From contig NZ_JANZKP010000027.1 in NCBI RefSeq assembly GCF_025642745.1, positions 1 to 45,177 on the forward strand: a stretch of 45,177 bases of DNA. The letters are read 5' to 3'. The notes beneath the pieces are model-generated. The model had not been told where the DNA came from and ran no database searches. It saw only the letters and a program-made list of their open reading frames with translations. Shown here piece after piece: positions 1 to 9,488 of the stretch. A program made the position numbers and the translations under genes. Every line of letters begins with the position of its first letter. The first letter of the stretch is position 1. Origin of the DNA: Cellulomonas sp. RIT-PI-Y. GTDB lineage: Bacteria > Actinomycetota > Actinomycetes > Actinomycetales > Cellulomonadaceae.

Positions 1-50
1 CGCCGATGTACCGAACTCGGCGGACACCCCCACCCACCGAGGGACACACC

Positions 51-1346
51 ATGACGTCTGTTGCGTATGAGCTGGACCGGGCGCACGTCTTCCACTCCTG
101 GTCGGCGCAGGGCGCGCTGGAGCCGTTGGTGGTGGAGTCGGCGGCGGGCTGCGAGGTCACCCTGGAGGGCGGGCGCACGCTGCTCGACTTCTCCAGCCAG
201 CTGGTGAACACCAACATCGGTCACCAGCACCCCGCGGTGGTGGCCGCGATCCAACGGCAGGCCGCCACCCTGAGCACGATCGCACCCCAGCACGCCGTGC
301 TGCCCCGGGGCCGGGCGGCCGAGGCGATCCTGCGCCACGCACCGGCCGGCTTCGGCAAGGTCTTCTTCACCAACGGCGGCGCCGACGCGAACGAGAACGC
401 GATCCGGCTGGCCCGCCAGGTCACCGGCCGGGACAAGGTGCTGTCCTTCTACCGCTCCTACCACGGCAACACCGGTGCGGCGGTGGTGGCGACCGGCGAC
501 TGGCGCCGGGTGCCGAACGAGTTCGCCCGCGGGCACGTGCACTGCTTCGGGCCCTACCTGTACCGCTCGGAGTTCTGGTCCGCGACCCCCGAACAGGAGT
601 GCGAGCGCGCCCTGCACCACCTGGAACGGGTGATCCAGGCCGAGGGCCCGGGGTCGATCGCCGCGATCCTGATCGAGACCGTGGTCGGCACCGGGGGAGT
701 GCTGGTCCCGCCGCCGGGCTACCTGGCCGGGGTCCGGGCGATCGCGGACCGCCACGGCATCCTGCTGATCCTGGACGAGGTGATGGTCGGCTTCGGCCGC
801 ACCGGCAGCTGGTTCGCCCTGGACCAGCACGACGTGGTGCCGGATCTGATCACCTTCGCCAAGGGGGTGAACTCCGGGTACGTCCCGGCCGGCGGGGTGA
901 TCCTGTCCGACGCGATCGCCGCCGTCTTCGACGACCGGGTGTTCCCCGGCGGGCTGACCTACTCCGGGCACCCGCTGGCGATGGCCGCGATCGTCGCGAC
1001 CATCGAGGCGATGGAGGACGAGGGGATCGTGGCGAACGCCGCCCGGATCGGTGCCGAGGCGCTCGCCCCCGGCCTGGCGGAGCTCGCCGACCGGCATCCC
1101 GGTGTCGGCGAGGTCCGGGGTACCGGGGTGTTCTGGGCGGTCGAGCTGGTCACCGACCGGTCCACCCGCGCACCGGTGCCCGCCGCCACGATGGCCACCC
1201 TGAAGTCCGCGCTCCTGGACCGGGGACTGCTGCCCTTCGTCCAGGACAACCGGATCCACGTCGTCCCGCCCTGCCTCGTCACCGACGACCAGGTCGCCGC
1301 CGCGCTCGCGGTGTACGACGAGGCGCTGACCGCGGTCGCGCTCTGA
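51..1346 (+). CDS. Class III (PLP-dependent) aminotransferase
   Basis: The 431-residue product is a fold-type I, class III aminotransferase. These enzymes move an amino group between an omega-amino donor and a keto acid through pyridoxal phosphate. The PLP-phosphate region has FTNGGADANENA near residue 110, the cofactor-nitrogen aspartate is D242 in LILDEVMVGFGRTG, and the Schiff-base lysine is K271 in TFAKGVNSG. The frame opens further upstream at base 6, but the ATG at 51 is preceded by GAGGGA at a good distance and gives the usual family length. It resembles the beta-alanine/taurine:pyruvate branch, but the donor cannot be read from sequence. The SDR dehydrogenase follows 71 bases downstream on the same strand, so the two may act in one amine or semialdehyde pathway; that link is inference. 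Confidence 0.88.
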   Translation: MTSVAYELDRAHVFHSWSAQGALEPLVVESAAGCEVTLEGGRTLLDFSSQLVNTNIGHQHPAVVAAIQRQAATLSTIAPQHAVLPRGRAAEAILRHAPAGFGKVFFTNGGADANENAIRLARQVTGRDKVLSFYRSYHGNTGAAVVATGDWRRVPNEFARGHVHCFGPYLYRSEFWSATPEQECERALHHLERVIQAEGPGSIAAILIETVVGTGGVLVPPPGYLAGVRAIADRHGILLILDEVMVGFGRTGSWFALDQHDVVPDLITFAKGVNSGYVPAGGVILSDAIAAVFDDRVFPGGLTYSGHPLAMAAIVATIEAMEDEGIVANAARIGAEALAPGLAELADRHPGVGEVRGTGVFWAVELVTDRSTRAPVPAATMATLKSALLDRGLLPFVQDNRIHVVPPCLVTDDQVAAALAVYDEALTAVAL

Positions 1347-1349
1347 CCC

Positions 1350-1378
1350 GCGGCCGGTCGTAGGGTCGACCCGGCCGC
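1350..1378 (+). promoter_or_regulatory. Dyad flanking a -10-like TAGGGT upstream of the SDR gene
   Basis: Perfect 8-bp arms GCGGCCGG (1350-1357) and CCGGCCGC (1371-1378) enclose a 13-base spacer holding TAGGGT (1361-1366), a good actinobacterial -10 candidate. It could be the end hairpin of the aminotransferase transcript, or a promoter inside an operator for the SDR gene. The sequence does not decide between them. Confidence 0.35.
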
Positions 1379-1417
1379 ACCCCCGCCCCGCACCGCCCTG
1401 AGGAAGGTTCCACCGTC

Positions 1418-2170
1418 ATGACCAGCACCCCCGCCCTCCGCGCCGTCGTCACCGGCGCGTCCTCCGGCATCGGCGCCGCCACCGTCCGTCGGCTGCGCGC
1501 CGAGGGATGGCAGGTCGTCGCCGTCGCCCGTCGCGCCGACCGGCTGACCGCGCTCGCCGAGGAGACCGGCGCCGAGCCGTTCGTCGCCGACCTCACCGTG
1601 CAGGGGGACGTCGACCGGCTGGCCGCGCACGTCGAGGAGACCGGCGGCCTGACCTCGCTGGTCAACAACGCCGGTGGCGCCTTCGGCCTGGAGCCGGTCG
1701 CGCAGGCCGACGTCGCCGACTGGCAGCGGATGTACGACATCAACGTGCTCGGCACCCTGCGGGTCACCCAGGCACTGCTGCCGCAGCTGGTCGCCAGCGG
1801 CCGGGGCGACGTGCTGGTGGTCACTTCCACCGCGTCGCTGGCCCCCTACGAGGGCGGTGGCGGCTACACCGGCGTCAAGCACGCCGAGCGGATGCTCACC
1901 ACCACGCTGCGCCTGGAGCTGATCGGCCAGCCGGTCCGGGTGATCGACATCGCCCCCGGCGCGGTGGCCACCGAGGAGTTCTCGCTCAACCGGTTCGGCG
2001 GCGACGCGGACAAGGCCGCGCAGGTCTACGCGGGCTACACCCCGTTGGTCGCCGACGACATCGCGGACGTGATCGCCTTCGCGCTCACCCGACCGCACCA
2101 CGTGAACATCGACACCCTGGTGGTCCGGCCGCGGGCGCAGGTGTCGAACACCCAGACCGCCAAGGGCTAG
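1418..2170 (+). CDS. Short-chain dehydrogenase/reductase (SDR), YdfG-like
   Basis: This 250-residue classical SDR has the Rossmann glycine motif TGASSGIG near residues 9-16 and the structural NNAGG motif near residue 86. Its catalytic residues are S137, Y150 and K154 (YTGVK). The C-terminal VRPRAQ stretch is typical of the YdfG-type branch, which reduces 3-hydroxy acids or malonic semialdehyde with NADP(H). The ATG is preceded by AGGAAGG. It lies downstream of the class III aminotransferase. A transaminase that makes a semialdehyde and an SDR that reduces it would be a sensible pair, but this is inference. The stop codon overlaps that of the convergent reductase gene in a shared CTAG. Confidence 0.88.
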   Translation: MTSTPALRAVVTGASSGIGAATVRRLRAEGWQVVAVARRADRLTALAEETGAEPFVADLTVQGDVDRLAAHVEETGGLTSLVNNAGGAFGLEPVAQADVADWQRMYDINVLGTLRVTQALLPQLVASGRGDVLVVTSTASLAPYEGGGGYTGVKHAERMLTTTLRLELIGQPVRVIDIAPGAVATEEFSLNRFGGDADKAAQVYAGYTPLVADDIADVIAFALTRPHHVNIDTLVVRPRAQVSNTQTAKG

Positions 2171-2712
2171 TCGCGCCGGGGCCGGTAGCGCGCGGTCACC
2201 GACCCGCCGCCGACGTAGGTGGCGATCTGGTCCAGCCGTGCGCCCGGCCCCTCCGGGAGCAGCGGGGTCCCGCCGCCGAGCACCACCGGGACCCAGTTCA
2301 CCATCAGCTCGTCCAGCAGTCCGGCGGCCAGCAGCTGGCCGGTCAGCGACGCGCCGACCACGCTGACGTCCAGGTCCCCGGCGGCGCGGCGGGCGAGGTC
2401 CACCGCGGTGGCCAGGTCGTCGACGTAGGTCACGTCACCGGCCACCGTGCCGGAGGGTCGTCGGTGGGTCAGGACGACCTCCGGCCCGTGCCACACCCCG
2501 GCGTACAGCCCCTCGTGCTCGGGATCGCCCGCGTGCGGGTCGTCGCCGAAGTGCGAGCGCGCGCCGGAGAGCACGGCCCCGGTCCGGGCGACCAGACCGT
2601 CGACCAGCGGGTTCGGATCGTCGGTCAGGTAGGGGGTCAGCCAGGACATGTCGCCGTCCGGTCCGGCGATGAACCCGTCGACCGACACCGAGGACGCCGC
2701 GATGAGCGCCAC
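2167..2712 (-). CDS. RibD C-terminal / dihydrofolate reductase-like protein (distal copy)
   Basis: The product is about 181 residues and belongs to the DHFR-like / RibD C-terminal superfamily of NADPH-binding reductases. The opening pattern SVSVDGFIAGPDGDMSWL and the later VVGASLTGQLLAAGLLDEL (nucleotide binding, then the family's GLVDEL-type helix) are characteristic. I place the start at a GTG two bases beyond the TGA of the upstream paralogue, because this aligns the N-terminus with family members; a longer reading would overlap that gene heavily. It is the last gene of a tightly packed leftward run of HAD phosphatase and two reductases. The two reductases share the same plan and look like a tandem duplication. 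The substrate is unknown. Confidence 0.82.
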   Translation of the reverse strand: MALIAASSVSVDGFIAGPDGDMSWLTPYLTDDPNPLVDGLVARTGAVLSGARSHFGDDPHAGDPEHEGLYAGVWHGPEVVLTHRRPSGTVAGDVTYVDDLATAVDLARRAAGDLDVSVVGASLTGQLLAAGLLDELMVNWVPVVLGGGTPLLPEGPGARLDQIATYVGGGSVTARYRPRRD

Positions 2713-2713
2713 C

Positions 2714-3316
2714 TCAGGCCTCCCGCCGGCGGTACGTGGTGTGCAGGACCAGGTCGGTGGCGCGGGCGGACACCGGCACCAGGTCCACCGCGGGCACACC
2801 GTCGAACAGGCGCTCGCCCGCGCCGAGCAGCACCGGGGCGACATGCAGGCGCAGCTCGTCGACCAGGCCGGCGGTCAGGAACTGTCGGGCGGTCGAGGCC
2901 CCGCCGCAGATCGACACGTCCCGGTCCCCGGCGGCCTCCCGGGCCCGGTCCAGGGCGATCCGCGCGCCCTCGGTGACGAAGTGGAAGGTCGTCCCGCCGT
3001 CCAGCACCAGGTCCGGGCGCGGATGGTGGGTGAGGACGAACACCGGCCCGTGGTACGGCGGTTCGGATCCCCACCACCCGTCCCAGGGGTCGGCGGCCTC
3101 CCAGGGGCCACGGATCGGCCCGAACATGTTCCGGCCCATCACGAACGCCCCGGCGGCGACGATCCCCGCCAGCTCGCCGGCGTTCTCCTCCGCGGCCTCG
3201 AACTGCCAGCGGTGCACCGCCTCGCCGCGGACGCCCAGCGGGTGCTCGAGGTCCTGCCCCGGGCCGGCGACGTAGCCGTCCAGGGACACCGCCAGATCGC
3301 ACGTGACGTCGGCCAT
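2714..3316 (-). CDS. RibD C-terminal / dihydrofolate reductase-like protein (proximal copy)
   Basis: This 200-residue DHFR-like protein starts MADVTCDLAVSLDGYVAG. It contains GAFVMGRNMFGPIRGPW, VFVLTHH and the NADPH-site stretch CGGASTARQFLTAGLVDEL, a layout common to the YyaP/YwjB and RibD C-domain group. It is co-oriented with, and two bases from, a second family member, and it begins nine bases after the HAD gene, so the three are probably one transcript. Family members include real pyrimidine reductases and many uncharacterised oxidoreductases. Nothing here shows a deaminase domain, so a riboflavin role is not implied. The folate or flavin substrate is unassigned. Confidence 0.85.
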   Translation of the reverse strand: MADVTCDLAVSLDGYVAGPGQDLEHPLGVRGEAVHRWQFEAAEENAGELAGIVAAGAFVMGRNMFGPIRGPWEAADPWDGWWGSEPPYHGPVFVLTHHPRPDLVLDGGTTFHFVTEGARIALDRAREAAGDRDVSICGGASTARQFLTAGLVDELRLHVAPVLLGAGERLFDGVPAVDLVPVSARATDLVLHTTYRRREA

Positions 3317-3325
3317 GGGCCGACG

Positions 3326-3973
3326 CTAGCCGAGCGCGCTCAGCACCGCTCGGGTCAGACCGCCCGGGTCGTCGACCACGGTCACCGCACCCGCCGCGGC
3401 CAGCTCACCCGGCGCGCCGTAGCCCCACCCCGCGCCGACGGTGGCGATGCCGTGCTCCCCGGCGCCGTGCACGTCGTGCTCCCGGTCGCCGACCATCACC
3501 GGGGGCCCCTCGACGCCTGGCCCCGCCATCCGCAGGGCCCGCGCCACCACCTGGGACTTGGTGCCGCGCACACCGTCCATCGACGCCCCGGCGATCGCGT
3601 CCACCCGCCGGGTCAGGTCCAGGTGCGCGCAGATCCGCACCGCGAACGGCTCCGGCTTGGAGGTCGCCACCACCAGCCGCGCGCCGCTCGCCCGCAGCTC
3701 CGCCAGGGCCGCGGGGATGCCGGGGTAGACCGCGTTGTCGTACATCCCGGTCGCGTAGGACCGGCGGTAGGCGGCGACCGCCTCGTCCAGCCGCTCCGGC
3801 GGGACGCCGTGGCCGAGCAGGTTCTCGGTCAGCGGCGGGCCGACGAACCCCCGCAGCTGCTGCTCGGTCGGCAGCGGGAGGCCGAGCTCGGTGTAGGTCG
3901 TGCGGATCGAGCCCAGGATCCCGGGGGCGGAGTCGGTGAGCGTGCCGTCGAGGTCGAGCAGGACGAGGCGCAT
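3326..3973 (-). CDS. HAD-superfamily phosphatase, Gph/phosphoglycolate phosphatase-like
   Basis: The roughly 215-residue product is a HAD hydrolase with motif I DLDGT at residues 7-11 (nucleophile D7, acid D9) and motif II VATSK. The motif III lysine lies in GTKSQVV, and motif IV is MVGDREHDVHGA. An alpha-helical C1 cap (residues about 17-85) places it with phosphoglycolate phosphatase, beta-phosphoglucomutase or 5'-nucleotidase-like enzymes. The start at 3973 follows GGGAGG by nine bases; an ATG nine bases further out abuts that Shine-Dalgarno directly and is less likely. It leads the leftward run with the two reductases and is divergent from the phosphoribosyltransferase gene. The natural phosphomonoester is unknown. 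Confidence 0.85.
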   Translation of the reverse strand: MRLVLLDLDGTLTDSAPGILGSIRTTYTELGLPLPTEQQLRGFVGPPLTENLLGHGVPPERLDEAVAAYRRSYATGMYDNAVYPGIPAALAELRASGARLVVATSKPEPFAVRICAHLDLTRRVDAIAGASMDGVRGTKSQVVARALRMAGPGVEGPPVMVGDREHDVHGAGEHGIATVGAGWGYGAPGELAAAGAVTVVDDPGGLTRAVLSALG

Positions 3974-4023
3974 GCTCCGCATCCTCCCAGGCCGGTCCCG
4001 TCCGGCGCACAGCCGGGGCCGTC

Positions 4024-4029
4024 TAGGCT
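4024..4029 (+). promoter_or_regulatory. Candidate -10 for a leaderless phosphoribosyltransferase mRNA
   Basis: TAGGCT ends six bases before the ATG at 4036 and no Shine-Dalgarno lies between. In actinobacteria a TANNNT at this distance usually places the transcription start on the start codon. No convincing -35 is visible. Confidence 0.45.
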
Positions 4030-4035
4030 TCCGCC

Positions 4036-4542
4036 ATGACGTTCGCCGAGGCCGCAGCCGGACAGGAACTTCCCGAGGATCGCGAGATCCTGACCTGGGA
4101 CGACTTCGGTGAGGCGGCGCGCGAGCTCGCCCGCGAGGTGGTGGCCTCCGGCTTCGAGCCGGACGTGGTGATCGCGGTCGCCCGGGGCGGTCTACTGCCC
4201 GCGGGCGCGCTGTCCTACGCGCTCGGGCTGAAGGCCTGCGACGCGCTGAACGTGGAGTTCTACACCGGGGTCGACGCCCGGCTCGCGGAGCCGCAGGTGC
4301 TGCCGCCGTTCCTGGACACCGACGCGCTGGTCGGCCGCCAGGTGCTGGTGGTCGACGACGTCGCGGACACCGGCGAGACGCTCGCCCTGGTGCAGAAGAT
4401 CGTCGCGCAGCACTGCGAGGAGGCCCGCACGGTCGTCCTGTACAGCAAGCCGCACTCGATCGTGTCGCCGGACTTCGTGTGGCGGCGCACCGCGAAGTGG
4501 ATCACCTTCCCGTGGTCCGCGCTGCCGCCGGTGACCGCCTGA
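4036..4542 (+). CDS. Phosphoribosyltransferase, Gpt-like purine salvage type
   Basis: The 168-residue type I phosphoribosyltransferase has the PRPP-binding loop [14 protein letters not shown], with the acidic pair D107-D108. An upstream [12 protein letters not shown] supplies the pyrophosphate loop. The order and size match xanthine/guanine (Gpt-like) phosphoribosyltransferases, which join a purine base to PRPP to salvage the nucleotide. The base itself cannot be assigned from the hood residues with certainty. The gene stands alone, divergent from the HAD phosphatase and upstream of the ileS leader, whose likely promoter overlaps its last codons. The start is chosen on the -10 spacing and because the family N-terminus begins here. 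Confidence 0.86.
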   Translation: MTFAEAAAGQELPEDREILTWDDFGEAARELAREVVASGFEPDVVIAVARGGLLPAGALSYALGLKACDALNVEFYTGVDARLAEPQVLPPFLDTDALVGRQVLVVDDVADTGETLALVQKIVAQHCEEARTVVLYSKPHSIVSPDFVWRRTAKWITFPWSALPPVTA

Positions 4543-4560
4543 GGCGACCCGGGCTACCAT
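4531..4560 (+). promoter_or_regulatory. Candidate promoter of the ileS T-box transcript
   Basis: TACCAT (4555-4560) is a good -10, with GTGACC (4531-4536) 18 bases upstream as a weak -35 inside the end of the phosphoribosyltransferase gene. A start near 4567 would place the whole T-box structure at the 5' end of the RNA. Confidence 0.42.
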
Positions 4561-4567
4561 GTCCGTC

Positions 4568-4757
4568 ACAGGCACCGATCCGGCCATCACCGGGGAGCCT
4601 CCGGAAGAACGGGCGTCCGCGTCCCAGTAGAACCGGACGGGTAGGCCCGTCACAGCCCTTCGAGTGGTCGTTGCGCCGTGAGGCGTGCCGGCAAGCGGGG
4701 TGGTACCGCGGTATCGACCGGCGACGTGGGTCGTCGGGAGGCATCGTCCCCGTGGCC
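4568..4757 (+). promoter_or_regulatory. T-box riboswitch of ileS (actinobacterial ultrashort stem I type)
   Basis: The T-box core GCGGGGTGGTACCGCGG lies near 4695-4711, with its TGGT ready to pair with the uncharged tRNA acceptor end. Upstream, CCGG(4580-4583)-CCATCA-CCGG(4590-4593) forms a hairpin whose terminal loop presents ATC (4586-4588), an isoleucine codon. This is the ultrashort stem I arrangement described for actinobacterial ileS leaders, in which the specifier lies in the terminal loop. The following GGAGCC...GGAAGAACGG stretch matches the stem II/linker region. No T-tract terminator follows, so control is probably translational through access to the ileS ribosome binding site. I did not resolve the sequestering helix. 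Uncharged tRNA-Ile would be expected to raise IleS synthesis. Confidence 0.88.
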
Positions 4758-4790
4758 CCGCTGGAACGCCGACCACAGGAGTGCGCCGTC

Positions 4791-7700
4791 ATGGCCTACC
4801 CGATGCACCGCGACGACCCCACCGCCCTGCCCGCCTCCCCGGACCTGCCCGCGCTGGAGCGCCGGATCCTGGACTACTGGCAGCAGGACGGCACCTTCCA
4901 GGCGTCGATCGACCAGCGCGAGGCGGGGCAGGACGGCGGCAACGAGTTCGTCTTCTACGACGGCCCGCCGTTCGCCAACGGCCTGCCGCACTACGGCCAC
5001 CTGCTGACCGGTTACGCCAAGGACATCGTCGGTCGCTACCAGACCCAGCGCGGGCGCCGGGTGGAGCGCCGCTTCGGCTGGGACACCCACGGCCTGCCCG
5101 CGGAGCTGGAGGCCGAGCGGATCCTCGGCATCACGGACAAGTCCCAGATCGAGGAGATGGGGATCAAGGCCTTCAACGAGGCCTGCCGCTCCTCGGTGCT
5201 GCGGTACACGAAGGAGTGGGAGGAGTACGTCACCCGGCAGGCCCGGTGGGTGGACTTCGCCCGCGACTACAAGACGCTGGACCCGACCTTCATGGAGTCG
5301 GTGATCTGGGCGTTCAAGACGCTGTACGACAAGGGCCTGGCGTACCAGGGCTACCGGGTGCTGCCGTACTGCTGGCACGACCAGACCCCGCTGTCCAACC
5401 ACGAGCTCAAGATGGACGACGACGTCTACGCCGACCGTCAGGACCAGACCCTGACCGTCTCCTTCCCGTTCACCGGTCCGGCGGCCGAGGCGGCGGGGCT
5501 GGCCGGGGTGTCCGCACTGGCCTGGACGACCACGCCGTGGACGCTGCCGACCAACCAGGCGCTTGCGGTCGGGCCGGACGTGACCTACGTGGTGGTGCCC
5601 GCCGGCCCGAACGGGACCTCCGCCGGTGACGGGTCGTTCCTGCTGGCGGCGGCGCTGCTGGGGAACTACGCCAAGGACCTGGGCTACGACGACGCCGAGT
5701 CCGCCCGCGCCGCGGTGACCCGGGAGCTGCCCGGCCGGGAGCTGGCCGGTCTGCGCTACGAGCGGCTGTTCGACTACCTGACCGACAGCTCGGTCCGGGA
5801 CGGCCTGGACAACGCCTGGCAGGTGCTGCTCGGCGACTTCGTCACCACCGAGGACGGCACCGGTGTGGTGCACATGGCCCCGGCCTACGGCGAGGTCGAC
5901 TCCGAGGCGTGCGCCGCCGCGGGCATCCCGACCGTGCTGAGCGTGGACGACGGCGGCAGGTTCCTGCCCTTCGTCACCGACTTCGCGGGGGAGCAGGTCT
6001 TCGAGGCGAACCGCCCGATCAGCCAGCGGCTGAAGGCCGACGGCCGGGTGCTGCGCCAGGCCTCCTACGTGCACTCCTACCCGCACTGCTGGCGGTGCCG
6101 GAACCCGCTGATCTACAAGGCGGTGTCCTCCTGGTTCGTCCGGGTGACCGAGTTCCGGGACCGGATGGTCGAGCTGAACGAGCAGATCACCTGGGTGCCG
6201 GAGCACATCAAGGAGGGCCAGTTCGGCAACTGGCTGGCCAATGCCCGCGACTGGTCGATCTCCCGCAACCGGTTCTGGGGCACGCCGATCCCGGTGTGGG
6301 TGAGCGACGACCCGGCGTACCCGCGGATCGACGTGTACGGCTCCTTCGCCGAGCTGGAGGCGGACTTCGGCCGACTGCCGCTGAACGACGACGGCGAGCC
6401 CGACCTGCACCGCCCGTACATCGACGACCTGACCCGGCCGAACCCCGACGACCCCACGGGCGCGTCGACCATGCGCCGGATCGAGGACATCTTCGACGTC
6501 TGGTTCGACTCCGGGTCGATGCCCTACGCCCAGGTGCACTACCCGTTCGAGAACACCGACTGGTTCGAGCATCACTACCCGGGCGACTTCATCGTCGAGT
6601 ACATCGGGCAGACCCGTGGCTGGTTCTACCTGCTGCACGTGCTGGCCACCGCGCTGTTCGACAAGCCCGCGTTCCTGACCAGCGTGTCGCACGGCATCGT
6701 GCTGGGCTCCGACGGCCGCAAGATGAGCAAGTCGCTGCGCAACTACCCGGACGTGAGCGAGGTGTTCGACCGGGACGGCTCGGACGCGATGCGCTGGTTC
6801 CTGATGGCGTCGCCGATCCTGCGCGGCGGCAACCTGGTGGTCACCGAGGAGGGCATCCGCTCCGAGGTGCGGCAGGTGCTGCTCCCGCTGTGGAGCACCT
6901 GGTACTTCTTCGCGCTGTACGCCAATGCCGCGACGACCCCGGTCGAGGCCCGCCGGGTGACCGCGGACGACCCGCTCAGCACGATGGACCGCTACCTGCT
7001 GGCCCGGACCCGGACCCTGGTGGAGCAGGTCTCGGCCCAGCTGGACGCCTACGACGTCCCCGGTGCCTGCGAGACGATCCGGCAGCACCTGGACCTGCTG
7101 ACCAACTGGTACGTGCGCACCCAGCGCGACCGGTTCTGGGCCGAGGACCCGGCGGCCTTCAACACGCTGTGGACCGCGCTGGAGACCCTGACCCGGGTGA
7201 TGGCCCCGCTCGCTCCGCTGCTGACCGAGGAGGTCTGGCGCGGCCTGACCGGCGGCCGTTCGGTGCACCTGACCGACTGGCCGGTGCTCCGGAACGACAG
7301 CGGTGCGGACAGTGCCGACGGCGCGGCGCTGCCCGCCGCCGACGAGCTGGTCGCCGCGGTGGACGCGGTGCGCGAGGCGGTCTCGGCCGCCCTCGGGCTG
7401 CGCAAGGCGCACGGACTGCGGGTGCGCCAGCCGCTGCACGAGCTGCGGGTGGCCGTCGCCGACCCGGCCGCGCTGGAGCCGTTCACCGACCTGCTGGCCG
7501 GGGAGCTGAACGTCAAGGCGGTCCGGCTGACCACGGTCGAGGAGTCCGGGGTCGGTGTGCGCCAGAACCTGGCGGTGAACGCCCGGGCCGCCGGTCCGCG
7601 CCTGGGCCGCGGGGTGCAGGCCGCGATCAAGGCCGCCAAGTCCGGCGCCTGGTCGCTGGACGCCGACGGCCGGGTGGTGATCGCCACCGACGACGGCGAC

Positions 7701-8057
7701 GTGCCGATGCTGGCGAGCGAGTACGAGCTGAGCACCACCATCGACGTGGCGGGCGGCGAGGACCTGGCCGCGGGCATACTGCCCGGTGGCGGGTTCGTGC
7801 TGCTCGACCTGCGCCTGGACGACGCCCTGCTGGCCGAGGGCTACGCCCGGGACGTGGTGCGCGCGGTGCAGGACGCCCGTAAGGCCGCCGGTCTGGACGT
7901 GTCGGACCGGATCGCCCTGACCCTGGGCGTGCCGACCGCCGACCAGGCCGCGGTGGAGACCCACCGCGACGTCATCGCCCGCGAGACCCTGGCCACCTCG
8001 GTGACCGTGGCCGCCGCCGAGGAGCTGACCGTGACCGTGACGAAGGTGGACGCATGA
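4791..8057 (+). CDS. ileS: Isoleucyl-tRNA synthetase
   Basis: The 1088-residue class I synthetase charges tRNA-Ile with isoleucine and edits misactivated valine. The HIGH-type signature is HYGH at residues 67-70 in [12 protein letters not shown]. The CP1 editing insertion contains [13 protein letters not shown] near residue 245, and the KMSKS loop is at about 644-648 in [13 protein letters not shown]. An anticodon-binding domain follows from about 770. The HYGH form and [10 protein letters not shown] context are those of the long, eukaryote-like IleS branch, which is often less sensitive to mupirocin; that is family knowledge, not tested here. The frame is open further upstream through the T-box, but the ATG at 4791 has AGGAG nine bases before it and matches the family start. 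The stop overlaps folC by four bases. Confidence 0.97.
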   Translation: MAYPMHRDDPTALPASPDLPALERRILDYWQQDGTFQASIDQREAGQDGGNEFVFYDGPPFANGLPHYGHLLTGYAKDIVGRYQTQRGRRVERRFGWDTHGLPAELEAERILGITDKSQIEEMGIKAFNEACRSSVLRYTKEWEEYVTRQARWVDFARDYKTLDPTFMESVIWAFKTLYDKGLAYQGYRVLPYCWHDQTPLSNHELKMDDDVYADRQDQTLTVSFPFTGPAAEAAGLAGVSALAWTTTPWTLPTNQALAVGPDVTYVVVPAGPNGTSAGDGSFLLAAALLGNYAKDLGYDDAESARAAVTRELPGRELAGLRYERLFDYLTDSSVRDGLDNAWQVLLGDFVTTEDGTGVVHMAPAYGEVDSEACAAAGIPTVLSVDDGGRFLPFVTDFAGEQVFEANRPISQRLKADGRVLRQASYVHSYPHCWRCRNPLIYKAVSSWFVRVTEFRDRMVELNEQITWVPEHIKEGQFGNWLANARDWSISRNRFWGTPIPVWVSDDPAYPRIDVYGSFAELEADFGRLPLNDDGEPDLHRPYIDDLTRPNPDDPTGASTMRRIEDIFDVWFDSGSMPYAQVHYPFENTDWFEHHYPGDFIVEYIGQTRGWFYLLHVLATALFDKPAFLTSVSHGIVLGSDGRKMSKSLRNYPDVSEVFDRDGSDAMRWFLMASPILRGGNLVVTEEGIRSEVRQVLLPLWSTWYFFALYANAATTPVEARRVTADDPLSTMDRYLLARTRTLVEQVSAQLDAYDVPGACETIRQHLDLLTNWYVRTQRDRFWAEDPAAFNTLWTALETLTRVMAPLAPLLTEEVWRGLTGGRSVHLTDWPVLRNDSGADSADGAALPAADELVAAVDAVREAVSAALGLRKAHGLRVRQPLHELRVAVADPAALEPFTDLLAGELNVKAVRLTTVEESGVGVRQNLAVNARAAGPRLGRGVQAAIKAAKSGAWSLDADGRVVIATDDGDVPMLASEYELSTTIDVAGGEDLAAGILPGGGFVLLDLRLDDALLAEGYARDVVRAVQDARKAAGLDVSDRIALTLGVPTADQAAVETHRDVIARETLATSVTVAAAEELTVTVTKVDA

Positions 8058-9430
8058 GCAAGCCGAACGCTGGGGACCGAGCGGCGTCGGAGGCGCAGGC
8101 GCGCCGGGAGGCCGACGAGGTCTACGCGGGCATCCTGGCCCGCCGGCCCGAGCACGACATCGACCCCACGATCGACCGGGTCGCGCAGGTGTGCGAGCTG
8201 CTGGGGGACCCGCAGCGCGCCTACCGGGTCGTGCACGTGACCGGCACCAACGGCAAGACCTCCACCGCCCGGATGATCGAGCGGCTGGTGCGTGAGCACG
8301 GGCTGCGCACCGGACGGTTCACCAGTCCGCACCTGAGCCGGGTCACCGAGCGGATCGCGATCGACGGCGAGCCGATCAGCGACGAGGACTTCGTGGCCAC
8401 CTGGCAGGACGTGGCGCCCTACGTGCACATGGTCGACGTGCGAGAACGGGAGCAGGGCCGCCCCGGCCTGAGCTTCTTCGAGGTGTTCACGGTGATGGCG
8501 CTGGCCGCCTTCGCCGACGCGCCGGTGGACGTCGCGGTGATCGAGGTCGGCATGGGCGGTCGCTGGGACGCCACCAACGTGGTGCACGGCGAGGTCGCGG
8601 TGATCACCCCGGTGGCGCACGACCACGAGCGCTGGCTCGGGCACTCGCTGGTCGAGATCGCGGGGGAGAAGGCCGGGATCATCAAGGAGGGCGCCACCCT
8701 GGTGCTGGCCACCCAGCAGGAGGAGGCCGAGTCGGTCATCCTCGGCGAGGCCGCGGCCCAGGGTGTGCGCGTGGTGCGCGAGGGCGTCGACATCGAGGTG
8801 CTGGACCGCCAGGTCGCGGTCGGCGGTCAGCTGCTCACCCTGCGCGGGACGGGCGGGGTCTACACCGAGGTGTTCCTGCCGTTGTTCGGCGCGCACCAGG
8901 CGCACAACGCGCTGGCCGCGCTGGCGGCCACCGAGTCCCTGATGGCCGGTGGCGGGGCGCTGGACGGCGGGGTGGTCGAGGCGGCGTTCGCCACGGTCGA
9001 CTCGCCGGGCCGCTTGGAGATCGTGCGCAGCAGCCCGACCGTGATCGTGGACGGCGCACACAACCCGGCCGGTGCCGAGTCGCTGGTCGCCGCGCTGGAC
9101 GAGGCCTTCGCCTTCCAGCGGGTGGTCGGGGTGGTCGGGGTGATGGCGGACAAGGACGCGGAGAGCATCCTGGCGACCCTGGAGCCCGGCCTGGCCGAGA
9201 TCGTGATCACCCGGGCGGCCACCGACCGCTCGATGGAGGTCGACGACCTGGCGGAGATCGCGAACGACGTCTTCGGTGAGGACCGGGTGCACGTGCGCGA
9301 GCGGCTGGACGACGCCGTGACCCTGGCCAGCGACCTGGCCGAGGGCGGGGTGGAGCGCGGTGCGGGCGTCATCGTCACCGGCTCGATCTTCCTGGTCGCG
9401 GAGGCGCGGGTGCTGTTCGGGCGCGCCTGA
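8054..9430 (+). CDS. folC: Bifunctional dihydrofolate synthase / folylpolyglutamate synthase
   Basis: FolC adds glutamate to dihydropteroate and then to reduced folates, using ATP, in the cytosol. The 458-residue product carries the Mur-ligase P-loop TGTNGKTS at residues 63-70, the folate-loop TSPHL near residue 95, and [16 protein letters not shown]-terminal ligase domain includes [13 protein letters not shown]. Its ATG overlaps the ileS stop (ATGA), so the two are translationally coupled and co-controlled by the T-box transcript. In many actinobacteria folC is followed at once by a DUF4233 gene and ndk; here those two genes come about 5 kb later, after dhaKLM, tetR and an exporter gene. Confidence 0.96.
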   Translation: MSKPNAGDRAASEAQARREADEVYAGILARRPEHDIDPTIDRVAQVCELLGDPQRAYRVVHVTGTNGKTSTARMIERLVREHGLRTGRFTSPHLSRVTERIAIDGEPISDEDFVATWQDVAPYVHMVDVREREQGRPGLSFFEVFTVMALAAFADAPVDVAVIEVGMGGRWDATNVVHGEVAVITPVAHDHERWLGHSLVEIAGEKAGIIKEGATLVLATQQEEAESVILGEAAAQGVRVVREGVDIEVLDRQVAVGGQLLTLRGTGGVYTEVFLPLFGAHQAHNALAALAATESLMAGGGALDGGVVEAAFATVDSPGRLEIVRSSPTVIVDGAHNPAGAESLVAALDEAFAFQRVVGVVGVMADKDAESILATLEPGLAEIVITRAATDRSMEVDDLAEIANDVFGEDRVHVRERLDDAVTLASDLAEGGVERGAGVIVTGSIFLVAEARVLFGRA

Positions 9431-9488
9431 ACGGATGTGCACGGCCGGTCCTTGACGTCCCGGCGGCTGCACCGCGACTGTGGGTCCA

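Noticed and set aside
4479..4790. Upstream extension of ileS by 104 codons
   Set aside because: This stretch is the T-box leader and overlaps the end of the phosphoribosyltransferase gene. The ATG at 4791 has a Shine-Dalgarno and the family N-terminus.
4650..7964. Open frame of about 1100 codons antisense to ileS
   Set aside because: It is rich in Gly, Arg, Gln, His and Val with no domain signal, the usual look of an antisense frame over a GC-rich gene. The plus strand has full IleS motifs.
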